64,000 nucleotides of DNA from Fodinibius salipaludis (GCF_002287075.1 NZ_NSKE01000006.1:231216-295215), one strand, 5' to 3'; shown: positions 1-8,238, numbered from the stretch's first letter. Notes: generated from the letters alone by a model not told the origin. Numbers and translations are program-made.

Positions 1-1129
1 CTACAATTTCATCTTTGGATGTCTTAGGCATCAGCTCTTCTAAATACGCTATCGCGTGAGCCGTTTCGAGTGCCGGAATAATGCCTTCGGTTTCAGAAAG
101 GAGTTTAACTCCCTCCATCGCCTGATCATCTGTGATGGCTTTATACTTCACGCGCTTGGTTTTATGCAAATACGAGTGCTCGGGACCAATGCCCGGATAA
201 TCGAGTCCGGCTGATATCGAGTGAGCCAGCTGAATTTGTCCTTCAGAATTATGCAACAGATAGCTCATAGATCCATGCAGAACACCGGGTTGGCCAATGG
301 TAAGCGTTGCAGCCGTTTTATCCGTATCGGCACCTAATCCAGCGGCTTCAAGTCCATACATTTGCACCGATTCATCTTCGATATAGGGATAAAAAATGCC
401 TATCGCATTCGATCCTCCTCCCACGCAGGCCAGCAGATAATCCGGGGCTTCCCGTCCTTCGGCCTCGGCCAACTGCTTGCGGGTTTCATCCCCTATCACG
501 CGGTGAAAGTTGCGCACCATCTTAGGATACGGATGAGGTCCCACGACCGATCCAATAATATAAAATGTATCTTCAACATTGGTCACCCAGTCACGAATGG
601 CTTCGTTGGTGGCATCCTTCAGGGTCTGTGAACCACTGGTAACAGGACGTACTTCAGTGCCAAGCAATCGCATTCGCTCAACATTCAATTTTTGACGCTC
701 CATATCCTCGGCTCCCATATACACGATACAATCCACACCAAACTTAGCACAGGCTGTGGCGGTAGCCACCCCATGCTGCCCGGCCCCTGTCTCGGCAATA
801 ATGCGATCCTTACCCATACGCTGTGCCAGCAGAATCTGCCCGATAGCATTATTGATCTTATGCGCCCCGGTATGACACAGATCTTCTCGCTTGAGATAAA
901 TCTTTGCTTTCCCATAATGATCAGTCAATCTATTGGCATAAGTCAGCTTTGTGGGACGCCCCACGTATTCATTTAGTAGCTGATGGTATTCTTTCTGGAA
1001 GATGTCATCATTCCAGGCGTCCTCGTAGGCTGCTTCCAATTCCTCTAACACAGGAATCAAAATTTCCGGGACAAACTTGCCTCCAAAATCACCGTAATAC
1101 CCTTCCTTCGTCGGTAAATCGTACTTCAT
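1..1129 (-). CDS. trpB: Tryptophan synthase beta chain (3' end cut by window edge)
   Basis: The open frame runs from an ATG at 1129 to the window edge without a stop: 376 codons of a protein usually near 395-400 residues, so only the last few are missing. It begins [20 protein letters not shown], typical of TrpB. The PLP lysine lies in [14 protein letters not shown] (about K91), and a GGGSNAIG phosphate-binding loop follows. TrpB condenses indole with L-serine to give tryptophan, as an alpha2-beta2 complex with TrpA. It is the last trp gene visible; trpA presumably follows to the left. A 106-bp spacer with a hairpin repeat separates it from trpF. Confidence 0.97.
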   Translation of the reverse strand, partial: MKYDLPTKEGYYGDFGGKFVPEILIPVLEELEAAYEDAWNDDIFQKEYHQLLNEYVGRPTKLTYANRLTDHYGKAKIYLKREDLCHTGAHKINNAIGQILLAQRMGKDRIIAETGAGQHGVATATACAKFGVDCIVYMGAEDMERQKLNVERMRLLGTEVRPVTSGSQTLKDATNEAIRDWVTNVEDTFYIIGSVVGPHPYPKMVRNFHRVIGDETRKQLAEAEGREAPDYLLACVGGGSNAIGIFYPYIEDESVQMYGLEAAGLGADTDKTAATLTIGQPGVLHGSMSYLLHNSEGQIQLAHSISAGLDYPGIGPEHSYLHKTKRVKYKAITDDQAMEGVKLLSETEGIIPALETAHAIAYLEELMPKTSKDEIV

Positions 1130-1150
1130 TGCTTCCTTATGTTTTTTAGA

Positions 1151-1174
1151 TCCTGAAACAAGTTCAGGATGACA
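1151..1174. repeat. Short inverted repeat, trp-spacer family copy 1
   Basis: TCCTGAA and TTCAGGA form a 7-bp stem around ACAAG, followed by TGACA, in the trpB-trpF spacer. The outer arms match the copies at 5529-5617 and 7115-7160 but the inner GC-rich palindrome is absent, so this is a short form. The rest of the spacer (about 1195-1239) is a run of degenerate ACTCA/ATACTCA units. Confidence 0.7.
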
Positions 1175-1235
1175 CTTTCTGTTAAATTTCTGTTCTCACT
1201 CAATACTCATCACTCACTACTCACACTACTCAATA

Positions 1236-1910
1236 CTACAATTCTCCAACCTCCTGCTTTTCCCAGATATCTCGCATCTCTTCCATAAACGCATCCACCT
1301 TGTCAAAATCTTTAACTCCGGCTTTAGCTTCCAATCCGCTCGAAACATCCACTGCATACGGATGAACCTGCTTGCAAGCCGATCGAATATTTTCAGGATT
1401 CAACCCCCCGGCCAAAAAATACGGCACGCCCCGGGAAACCTCATCCAAAATAGACCAGTCAAACGCCTGTCCCGTTCCACCCCACTTTCCATCCACTTTC
1501 GTATCAAAAAGCAAATATTCAACATGATCCAAAAAAGGCTCAATACGCTTATTCAAATCCGAGCTTGTATCTCCCTCCTCCACGTGAATAGCTTTAATCA
1601 CCGACTTATCTACCAATGAGCAATAATCAGGATTTTCGTCACCATGCAACTGTACAAAATCGATGCCCGTCTGACGTGCAATCATATTGACATCGTCCAG
1701 CGGCTGATTAACAAAAACACCTACGCACTCAAGCCCGTGCAACCAGTTAATCATCGCACCCGCCTTTGCAGGCGAAACATAGCGGGGGCTATCTCCATAG
1801 AACACAAACCCCATATAATGTGCCAGTGCCCCCGAAACAAATCGGGCATCTTCCAGCGTGGTAATTCCACAAATTTTTACTTTCGTTCGTTCTTCCGGAT
1901 CTGCAAACAT
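1236..1910 (-). CDS. trpF: Phosphoribosylanthranilate isomerase
   Basis: A 224-residue single-domain TIM barrel, normal length for TrpF. It catalyses the Amadori rearrangement of N-(5-phosphoribosyl)anthranilate to CdRP, the third step of tryptophan synthesis. The N-terminal VKICGIT motif carries the catalytic Cys (C14), YLLFDTKVDGKWGGTG carries the acid Asp and the phosphate-binding glycines, and FLAGGLNPEN and AVDVSSGLE close the barrel. It is a stand-alone gene rather than a TrpC-TrpF fusion, lying 18 bp after trpC. The start at 1910 leaves a 10-residue lead before the first strand. Confidence 0.97.
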   Translation of the reverse strand: MFADPEERTKVKICGITTLEDARFVSGALAHYMGFVFYGDSPRYVSPAKAGAMINWLHGLECVGVFVNQPLDDVNMIARQTGIDFVQLHGDENPDYCSLVDKSVIKAIHVEEGDTSSDLNKRIEPFLDHVEYLLFDTKVDGKWGGTGQAFDWSILDEVSRGVPYFLAGGLNPENIRSACKQVHPYAVDVSSGLEAKAGVKDFDKVDAFMEEMRDIWEKQEVGEL

Positions 1911-1928
1911 TTACTCAACGTTTTTATC

Positions 1929-2726
1929 TTAAATTAATTTCTGTAATTCCGATTTCATATTCTTGACCGCTTTGCCGGGATCAGGTTGACGCATAAAGTA
2001 CTCCCCAATCAGTGCTGCATGGATACCCTCAGCAAAAAGTAGATTTAAATTTTCCGGGCTGCTTAACCCACTCTCAGAGACAAGTACCATATCCTCGGGA
2101 GCCTTATGCAGAAGTTCAATACCGCGATGCAAATCTACTTCAAAAGATCTCAAATCACGATTATTGACGCCTAAAATATCAACATGCTCAAAGTTAACAT
2201 ATTCGATATCTTCTTCAGAATAACATTCGACCAAGGCCTGTAAGCCAAACTCTTTTGTGGCGTGTAAAAGTTCGTCAAGCTGACTTCCCTCCGTAATCGT
2301 TGCAATCAATAACACCGCATCCGCGCCATAAGCCTTTGCTTCTTTTACCTGATAGGGATCAACAATAAAATCCTTTCTTAGTAGTGGAATGGACACTTCT
2401 TCAGAAGCAATTTTCAAGTATTTAAGACTCCCTTTGAACGCAGGCTCGTCAGTCAACACAGAGATAGCCGAAGCCCCTCCCTCCTGGTATTGCCCCGCTA
2501 TTTTTTGCGGATCAAAATCGGGACGAATCAATCCTTTCGAGGGAGATGCTTTTTTAATTTCTGCTATAATAGCCACATCATTTTCGATCTGCAGCGCCTC
2601 CCCGAAATTTCGGGGAGGCTGCTCAAAAAGCTCCATATCTCCAAGATCATTAAAACTTACCTTATCCTTTCGTTTTTTAAGATCAATTTTCGTCTGTTCA
2701 ACGATTTCTTCTAAAATATTGGGCAT
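1929..2726 (-). CDS. trpC: Indole-3-glycerol phosphate synthase
   Basis: A 265-residue TIM-barrel enzyme converting CdRP to indole-3-glycerol phosphate. Family motifs are clear: IIAEIKKASPSKG with the catalytic lysine, the RKDFIVDPYQV strand, LGVNNRDL and VSESGL. It sits 9 bp downstream of trpD and 18 bp upstream of trpF, so it is translated from the trp operon message. The codons for EQPPRNFGEAL contain a 24-bp perfect palindrome (separate entry); the encoded residues still fit the family, so the gene looks intact. Confidence 0.97.
   Translation of the reverse strand: MPNILEEIVEQTKIDLKKRKDKVSFNDLGDMELFEQPPRNFGEALQIENDVAIIAEIKKASPSKGLIRPDFDPQKIAGQYQEGGASAISVLTDEPAFKGSLKYLKIASEEVSIPLLRKDFIVDPYQVKEAKAYGADAVLLIATITEGSQLDELLHATKEFGLQALVECYSEEDIEYVNFEHVDILGVNNRDLRSFEVDLHRGIELLHKAPEDMVLVSESGLSSPENLNLLFAEGIHAALIGEYFMRQPDPGKAVKNMKSELQKLI
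2596..2619. repeat. 24-bp perfect palindrome inside trpC
   Basis: The sequence reads identically on both strands for 24 bp, centred on AAATTT with arms GCCTCCCCG and CGGGGAGGC. It lies in the codons for PPRNFGEA of trpC. It could form a strong hairpin in the mRNA, but there is no T-run, so it is not an intrinsic terminator. Its CCCCGA core resembles the inner palindrome of the trp-spacer repeats, which may be chance. Confidence 0.85.
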
Positions 2727-2735
2727 AATATATAC

Positions 2736-3776
2736 TTATTTCGCAGCGTCATTAGAAGCTTCAACATATCTGTCCAGTGCTTTTTTTGCTTTGCCGGATC
2801 GCAGACTTTCTTCCGCCAGTTTACGTGCTTCGGTCAGGTGATTCACTTTACCGGAGGCGTGAATTCCAAACGTAGCATTCAACAGAATAACATCCCGCTG
2901 GGGATCGGTGGATTTATTATCTAAAATATTACGAATAATATTCGCATTGTATTTAGCATCACCGCCCTGCAAGGATTCTAAATCCGTCCACTCAAAATCA
3001 AGCGATTTAGGATCGAAGGTCGTCGACTCTTTCACCATATTGTGATTGAGCTCGTAAATCTCCGACTGAGAGGCCAAACTCACTTCATCCAAGCCATCAT
3101 GGGCATTTACCGTATAGGCAAAGTCAGTATCCAGATTTGCAAGGATGTGGGCGATTTCCCGGGCCACCTCCCTGCTGTAAGCACCGATCATCTGACGCTT
3201 TACTCCGGCCGGATTTAGCAACGGTCCCAGAATATTGAAAAAGGTTCGAATGCCCATCGTGCGACGGGCCGGCATCACGTGCTTCATGGCAGGATGGAAA
3301 TTGGGAGCAAACATAAATACGAGTCCCGCCTCTCCAAACACTTGTTCAACCTGCTTTTTATCTAAATCGATTACCGCGCCGAGTTCTTCCAAAACATCAG
3401 CACTACCACTTTTGCTCGAAACACTTCGATTGCCATGTTTGAGAACCGGAACGTCGGCACCGGCCACCACAAACATCGAGGCCGTAGAAATATTGAACGT
3501 TCCGGAACTGTCTCCGCCGGTTCCACAAAGATCGACCGCACCATCTACATTTACCTCCGGCTTTATAGCTGCTTCACGCATCACACGCACAAAAGCAGTA
3601 AGCTCTTGAGTGGTTTCACCCTTGCTCCGCATAGCGGTTAAAAAAGCGGCCACTTGCTCATTGGGAACCCCTCCCCTTACAATTCTTTGAAGTGCACTTT
3701 TGGCCTCATTTGAATCGAGATTTTCCCGACGAATTAACTTATTTAATATTGAGCTGAATTCTATAACCTTCTGCAT
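2736..3776 (-). CDS. trpD: Anthranilate phosphoribosyltransferase
   Basis: A 346-residue enzyme transferring phosphoribose from PRPP to anthranilate. The PRPP/Mg signature LCGTGGDSSGTFNIST is followed by VLKHGNRSVSSKSGSADVLE, both hallmark TrpD segments; MPARRTMGIRTFFNILGPLLNP gives the anthranilate-binding region. It is a stand-alone TrpD with no fused TrpG glutaminase; trpG is the separate preceding gene 64 bp upstream. trpC follows after 9 bp. Confidence 0.97.
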   Translation of the reverse strand: MQKVIEFSSILNKLIRRENLDSNEAKSALQRIVRGGVPNEQVAAFLTAMRSKGETTQELTAFVRVMREAAIKPEVNVDGAVDLCGTGGDSSGTFNISTASMFVVAGADVPVLKHGNRSVSSKSGSADVLEELGAVIDLDKKQVEQVFGEAGLVFMFAPNFHPAMKHVMPARRTMGIRTFFNILGPLLNPAGVKRQMIGAYSREVAREIAHILANLDTDFAYTVNAHDGLDEVSLASQSEIYELNHNMVKESTTFDPKSLDFEWTDLESLQGGDAKYNANIIRNILDNKSTDPQRDVILLNATFGIHASGKVNHLTEARKLAEESLRSGKAKKALDRYVEASNDAAK

Positions 3777-3840
3777 TTCAAATATTTAATGAATTTATCT
3801 TAACACAGTTAACTTTTAATTAGCAATATCCTTTAAGAGA

Positions 3841-4422
3841 TTATTTTGCTATTTCATATTTCAATGCAAGCCAGTTTTTGATGATATTGGGTCCTTCTGT
3901 TGTAAGGATGCTTTCGGGATGAAACTGGATTCCTTCAAGTGGATATTCACGGTGTCGCAGTCCCATAATCACTTGATCATCACTATGAGCTGAAATTTCC
4001 AACTCACACGGTATACTATCGGGATCGAGCACCAATGAATGGTAGCGAGTAGCAGTGAAATTATCCGGGATATTCCCAAATACTGATTTACCATCGTGCT
4101 TAATGGCGGATGTCTTTCCATGCATCAATTTTGGAGCGTGAATAACCTTGCCGCCAAACACTTCTCCAATCGCCTGGTGACCAAGACAAACGCCTAAAAT
4201 CGGCGTCTCATGCCCCAACTCTTTAATGATCGGCTCCGTAATCCCTGCATCAGCAGGACGTCCAGGACCAGGCGAAATGAGTATCCTGTCGGGATTTAAC
4301 TCTTTTACTTGCTCCACGGTGAGATCATCATTACGGATCACTCGGTAGTCATCCGTGTACTCCGCCACGATATGCACCAGGTTATAAGTAAAGGAATCGT
4401 AATTGTCGATGATTAAAATCAT
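3841..4422 (-). CDS. trpG: Anthranilate synthase component II (glutamine amidotransferase)
   Basis: A 193-residue class I glutamine amidotransferase that supplies ammonia to TrpE for anthranilate synthesis. The nucleophilic Cys is in GVCLGHQAIGEVFGG (C79), and the His/Glu of the triad lie in GIQFHPESILT; the oxyanion loop is ISPGPGRPADAG. The start ATG overlaps the trpS stop (ATGA), so translation is probably coupled. A PabA role (shared with folate synthesis) cannot be excluded from sequence, but the operon position favours TrpG. Confidence 0.95.
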   Translation of the reverse strand: MILIIDNYDSFTYNLVHIVAEYTDDYRVIRNDDLTVEQVKELNPDRILISPGPGRPADAGITEPIIKELGHETPILGVCLGHQAIGEVFGGKVIHAPKLMHGKTSAIKHDGKSVFGNIPDNFTATRYHSLVLDPDSIPCELEISAHSDDQVIMGLRHREYPLEGIQFHPESILTTEGPNIIKNWLALKYEIAK

Positions 4423-5480
4423 TGTAAAGCTTCTTTAAGCTTAATTTTATCAATCCTACTAGATAATTTATCTATCCTCGCTTTATGACTATTTGTTGTG
4501 AAATAATGTCCCCTAAATAAACCAACAGCTTCACGTACTGGTCCCATAACCTTTTCAGCTCTTTTTCTTGCTTTTCTTCCACCTTCAACTAGAATTTCAA
4601 CTACCGTATCCAAATCCTGTTCCAGTTCTTTACGCCGTTCTCTGGCTTCCGCGAAATATTCTTCAATCATACCCAACAACTCTTTCTTAGCATGACCGTA
4701 CCCATACCCCCCGGCCCGATACTTCTCAGCGATCTCATTCTGTTTCTCTTCATCGGCAAACAGTTTGATCAACGCAAACACATTACAACTTTCCGGATCT
4801 TTGGGTTCATCCAACGGCGTGGAATCAGTCTCTATCGACATCACTTTTTTCTTTAGCTCTTTGCCCTCATCAAAAATACCAATGGTATTGCCGTAGGACT
4901 TGCTCATCTTCTGTCCGTCTATACCGGGCACCACCGCCACAGATTCCAAAATGTATGGTTCCGGCAGCTTCAAATATTCATCGCCATAATTGTGATTGAA
5001 CTTACCGGCCAAATCGCGACAAATTTCAATATTCTGCTTCTGATCCTGTCCCACAGGCACCAAGTCAGCATTGTACATTAAAATATCTGCTGCCTGCAGG
5101 ATCGGATAGGTAAACAAACCTATATTCGGTTTCAGTCCCTGTGCTACCTTATCTTTATATGCTACACCTTTCTCCATCAGACTAACGGGACAAAAAGTGC
5201 CTAAAATCCAGGCCAATTCCGCATGCTGAGGTACATCACTCTGGGCAAAAAATGTCGCTTTATCAGGATCCAATCCCAATGCCAGGTAATCGAGTGCTAC
5301 ATCGATCGTATTCTGATAAATTTCTTCACCGTCATTGATGGATGTCAATGAGTGATAGTTCGCAATAAAATAAAAGGCATCGCCCTCTTCCTGCATCTGT
5401 ATATGCTGACGCAGGGCTCCAAAGTAGTTGCCTAAATGAAGTTTTCCTGACGATTGTATACCTGATAATATTGTTTTCAT
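4419..5480 (-). CDS. trpS: Tryptophanyl-tRNA synthetase
   Basis: A 353-residue class I aminoacyl-tRNA synthetase charging tRNA-Trp. The HIGH-type motif appears as KLHLGNYFGAL near the N-terminus and the KMSKS loop as GQKMSKSYGN; YPILQAADILMYNADLVPVGQDQ is the Trp/ATP pocket region. Its 4-base overlap with trpG and its place between trpE and trpG put it inside the trp operon, downstream of the attenuator. The usual trpS locus is outside trp operons, so this arrangement is unusual and suggests joint control of Trp synthesis and charging. Confidence 0.97.
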   Translation of the reverse strand: MKTILSGIQSSGKLHLGNYFGALRQHIQMQEEGDAFYFIANYHSLTSINDGEEIYQNTIDVALDYLALGLDPDKATFFAQSDVPQHAELAWILGTFCPVSLMEKGVAYKDKVAQGLKPNIGLFTYPILQAADILMYNADLVPVGQDQKQNIEICRDLAGKFNHNYGDEYLKLPEPYILESVAVVPGIDGQKMSKSYGNTIGIFDEGKELKKKVMSIETDSTPLDEPKDPESCNVFALIKLFADEEKQNEIAEKYRAGGYGYGHAKKELLGMIEEYFAEARERRKELEQDLDTVVEILVEGGRKARKRAEKVMGPVREAVGLFRGHYFTTNSHKARIDKLSSRIDKIKLKEALQ

Positions 5481-5528
5481 TGGTGTTTCGTTTTCTAACT
5501 TTATTATTAATTCTTTTAAAGTTTCGTG

Positions 5529-5617
5529 TCATCCTGAATTCATTTCAGGATCTATCAATATTATTCTTTCAAATGCTGAAACCCCGATTAGTCGGGACGC
5601 GGCAAGTTCAGCATGAC
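5529..5617. repeat. Inverted repeat pair, trp-spacer family copies 2a and 2b
   Basis: Most of the 146-bp trpE-trpS spacer. Unit 2a (5529-5552) has arms ATCCTGAA and TTCAGGAT. Unit 2b (5573-5617) has outer arms ATGCTGAA and TTCAGCAT with a compensatory change (C to G on one side, G to C on the other) relative to copy 3, and an inner hairpin CCCGA-TTAG-TCGGG. The compensatory change suggests that the fold is, or was, under selection. Confidence 0.75.
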
Positions 5618-5626
5618 ATTTTTAAA

Positions 5627-7099
5627 TTAATCCGTTATCGACAAGGCCACGCTTAATGCCTCTACCAGCGCATCGGCCTTATTTTGGGTTTCCACATATT
5701 CTTTTTCGGGATCACTGTCGGCCACAATACCAGCCCCCGCCTGAATATACACTTTTGAATCGGTAACAAGCATGGTACGAATCACAATACAGGTATCCAT
5801 ATTGCCCGAAAAATCAAAATAACCCACGGCTCCCGCATAAGGACCGCGTTTTGTTGGTTCCAGTTCATCAATGATTTCCATAGCACGAATTTTCGGTGCC
5901 CCACTGACCGTGCCCGCCGGGAAGCAGTGTTTAAGTGCATCCACTGCTGTTTTTTTATCAGCCAATTCGCCCTTCACATCCGATACAATATGCATCACAT
6001 GCGAATATCGCTCGATCACCTGCTCGCGGACCGGCTTGACGGTAGCAGGTTTACACACGCGCGATAAGTCATTACGTCCCAAATCAACCAGCATTACGTG
6101 CTCGGCAATTTCCTTGGGATCGTTCTTAAGATCTTGCTCAAGTTCCAAATCCTCTTCAGGAGTTTTCCCACGCGGACGTGTACCGGCAATAGGTAGGAGT
6201 TGAGCCGTCTCATCCTGCACGCGGACCAAAACCTCAGGCGACGATCCGATCAATCCAAAATCATCAAAATCCAAAAAGAACAAATACGGCGAAGGGTTCA
6301 CCATTCGCAGGGCGCGATACAACATAAAGCGATCTCCACTGAAATCCGTTTCAAATCGCTGCGATAACACCACCTGGAATATATCTCCTTCATAAATATA
6401 TTCTTTGGCCTTCTCAACCATGGCCTCAAATTCATGCTGTTCGATATTGCTGGTCAGTTTATCCAGATTAATTGAAAAGGAAAAGGAATCCTCCGATCGT
6501 CCCGGCTTATAGACTAACTCCTCCATCCGATCAAGTGACTGCTGCGCTTCATCATATAATTCACCAACTGATTTATCTGGCTCATCCGTGAACACCGTTT
6601 TGATGATGATCACCTGCTGCTTAACGTGATCGAAGGCGTAGACTTCATCATAAAACGCCCAGATGGCTTCAGGAATATTTAAATCGTCGGGGGGCGTTTC
6701 TCCGAGCTCCTCTACTTCACGAACTGTATCATAGGAAGAAAATCCGACGGCTCCACCGGTTAAACGAGGCAAGTCAGGCAACTTGGGTTCGCTATGCTGC
6801 GTCGTTAGTTCTTTAAGTGCTTCAAAATACGGTTGGTCGAGGACTTTTTTGTGAGCATCTCTCTGCAAGGTTACCTGTTCCCCGTCGTACTCCAAAACTT
6901 GGTAGGGATTGCGACCCAAAAAGGAATACCGTGCAACTTGCTCCCCTCCTTCTACTGACTCCAACAAAAAAGGATACTCAGCACCTTTTCGCAGTGATAA
7001 AAAGAGGGAAACTGGCGTCAGAACATCAGCCATCAGTCGCCGATAAACAGGCACAGCTGTGTAATCTTTTGTTAATTTTTTAAACTTTTCTAAATCCAT
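5627..7099 (-). CDS. trpE: Anthranilate synthase component I
   Basis: A 490-residue chorismate-utilising enzyme making anthranilate from chorismate with ammonia from TrpG. The C-terminal catalytic half contains EGDIFQVVLSQRF, PSPYLFFLDFDD, the LLPIAGTRPRGKT signature and VSGAPKIRAMEIIDELEP. The N-terminal half carries the LLESVEGGEQVARYSFLG segment associated with tryptophan feedback binding (LLES element). It is the first structural gene of the operon, about 150 bp after the leader peptide and 94 bp after the attenuator terminator. Confidence 0.97.
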   Translation of the reverse strand: MDLEKFKKLTKDYTAVPVYRRLMADVLTPVSLFLSLRKGAEYPFLLESVEGGEQVARYSFLGRNPYQVLEYDGEQVTLQRDAHKKVLDQPYFEALKELTTQHSEPKLPDLPRLTGGAVGFSSYDTVREVEELGETPPDDLNIPEAIWAFYDEVYAFDHVKQQVIIIKTVFTDEPDKSVGELYDEAQQSLDRMEELVYKPGRSEDSFSFSINLDKLTSNIEQHEFEAMVEKAKEYIYEGDIFQVVLSQRFETDFSGDRFMLYRALRMVNPSPYLFFLDFDDFGLIGSSPEVLVRVQDETAQLLPIAGTRPRGKTPEEDLELEQDLKNDPKEIAEHVMLVDLGRNDLSRVCKPATVKPVREQVIERYSHVMHIVSDVKGELADKKTAVDALKHCFPAGTVSGAPKIRAMEIIDELEPTKRGPYAGAVGYFDFSGNMDTCIVIRTMLVTDSKVYIQAGAGIVADSDPEKEYVETQNKADALVEALSVALSITD

Positions 7100-7114
7100 T
7101 TTAGATTATTTTAT

Positions 7115-7160
7115 ATCCTGAAACCCCGATTAGTCGGAACACGGCAAGTTCAGGATGACA
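7115..7160. repeat. Inverted repeat, trp-spacer family copy 3
   Basis: Outer arms TCCTGAA/TTCAGGA enclose an inner CCGATTAGTCGG palindrome and an ACGGCAAG segment, ending GATGACA. It lies between the trp attenuator and the trpE start codon, within the leader RNA but after the terminator. It shares its layout with unit 2b at 5573-5617. Confidence 0.75.
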
Positions 7161-7192
7161 TGAAATTCATAACACTATCTAAAAAACAAAAA

Positions 7193-7220
7193 AGCCCACT
7201 CCAGTTTCCTGCAGTGGGCT
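7193..7220 (-). terminator. trp attenuator terminator (3:4 hairpin)
   Basis: On the minus strand AGCCCACT (7220-7213) pairs with AGTGGGCT (7200-7193); inside the stem CAG-GAAA-CTG pairs further, and TTTTTTG follows at once. This is a textbook intrinsic terminator between the leader peptide and trpE. Its 5' arm (7217-7211, CCACTGC) can instead pair with GCAGTGG (7265-7259) in the leader coding region, giving the competing antiterminator. Confidence 0.9.
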
Positions 7221-7247
7221 CTATAAAATTCTTTTCCTCAATCTAAC

Positions 7248-7325
7248 TCATAAAAATGCCACTGCCTGCGTATGTTGCTTAACAGGCCACCACCAACTGA
7301 TATTTTTATGAGCAGATTTTTTCAT
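7248..7325 (-). CDS. trpL: trp operon leader peptide with three tandem Trp codons
   Basis: A 25-codon frame from ATG at 7325 to TGA at 7250-7248. It starts MKKSAHKNISWWWPVKQH; codons TGG-TGG-TGG occupy 7295-7287. After the Trp codons GCCTG (7287-7283) can pair with CAGGC (7268-7264) as a 1:2 stem, and GCAGTGG (7265-7259) with CCACTGC (7217-7211) as the 2:3 antiterminator. A ribosome stalled at the Trp codons would mask region 1, free region 2 and block the terminator; one reaching the stop would cover region 2. No strong Shine-Dalgarno is visible. It was too short for routine gene calling. Confidence 0.88.
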   Translation of the reverse strand: MKKSAHKNISWWWPVKQHTQAVAFL

Positions 7326-7337
7326 AACGATCTGAAG

Positions 7338-7366
7338 ATAGTATCCGACGAGGCGAAAATCAACAA
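7338..7366 (-). promoter_or_regulatory. Candidate trp operon promoter
   Basis: On the minus strand TTGTTG (7366-7361) and TACTAT (7343-7338) are separated by 17 bp, a good housekeeping-sigma match in the gap between pssA and the leader peptide. The predicted start near 7331 would leave only about 6 nt before the leader ATG, so the leader peptide would be nearly leaderless, or the true start is further upstream. Confidence 0.45.
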
Positions 7367-7406
7367 GTTTATTTGGGAAGCGTAACATCTATAAAACATA
7401 ACTGAA

Positions 7407-8237
7407 TTAGTTTATGTTCTCCTCTAAAAACTCATCATCCCCAAAGGCCTCTTTCCAAAACAGGTAGGCCCCTACTAAAATGCCTTTCAGAACAAAGATA
7501 GAAAACACAATCATTAATCCGACTTCCTGAAAGAGCAGAATTAGTATCCCATAAACAATAAAAAGAGAAAACTTTATTTTATGTTTCCGAACTGACTGTT
7601 TGTCAAAACTTGGCATTTTATCAAAGGGAATGGTGCTAACCATCAAAAAGGAAAGCAGTACAATCAGTGGGATTAAAATAGCGTTAATTCCGTATTCAAA
7701 TCCTTCAAATAACTCAAGTTGATTATAGAAGGTGAGGTAAAAGGCAGCGATCATTATCGCCTGTCCCGGTATGGGAAGCCCTTTAAAAAAGTCTTCCTGA
7801 CTTTCCTGTACATCCACGTTGTATCGGGCCAGTCGTACCGCACCACACAGGGGCGGCAAAGCACTAAGAATAATGCCCACAAATGGAAGCTCAGCCAATC
7901 CAAATGAGTACAACAGAAATCCCGGCGCTACGCCGAATGAGACTACATCACTGATAGAGTCGAGCTCAATACCAAATTGGCTTGTAGCATTAGAAAGGCG
8001 TGCCATAAATCCGTCGAGAGCATCAAAAAGTCCCGCAAAAACAATAAGCCAGGCTCCAAAAAACAGGCGCCCTTCGGCAATACTGATGATCGCCAAAAAA
8101 CCACAGAACAGATTCATCAAGGTAAAGAAACTGGGGATCACTGTGCGGGGAATCTGTTTCCTCGACCGACCATTTTTTCTTTTTTTACGCTTTCGGCGAC
8201 GGCGAAATCGCTTCCATTTCTGTATAGGGTATTTCAT
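7407..8237 (-). CDS. pssA: CDP-diacylglycerol-serine O-phosphatidyltransferase
   Basis: A 276-residue membrane enzyme making phosphatidylserine from CDP-diacylglycerol and serine. The CDP-alcohol phosphotransferase motif (DG-x2-AR-x8-G-x3-D-x3-D) is seen in DALDGFMARLSNATSQFGIE and the following LDSISD, residues about 72-98. The N-terminus is very basic (RRRRKRKKRK), followed by several hydrophobic segments. It begins 1 bp after the psd stop, so the two phosphatidylethanolamine steps are co-transcribed. The basic N-terminal extension is typical of the Gram-positive/FCB type II Pss. Confidence 0.93.
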   Translation of the reverse strand: MKYPIQKWKRFRRRRKRKKRKNGRSRKQIPRTVIPSFFTLMNLFCGFLAIISIAEGRLFFGAWLIVFAGLFDALDGFMARLSNATSQFGIELDSISDVVSFGVAPGFLLYSFGLAELPFVGIILSALPPLCGAVRLARYNVDVQESQEDFFKGLPIPGQAIMIAAFYLTFYNQLELFEGFEYGINAILIPLIVLLSFLMVSTIPFDKMPSFDKQSVRKHKIKFSLFIVYGILILLFQEVGLMIVFSIFVLKGILVGAYLFWKEAFGDDEFLEENIN

Positions 8238-8238
8238 C

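Noticed and set aside
685..1149. Small plus- and minus-strand frames over trpB
   Set aside because: They are shadows of the trpB frame, which runs open off the left edge and is clearly conserved.
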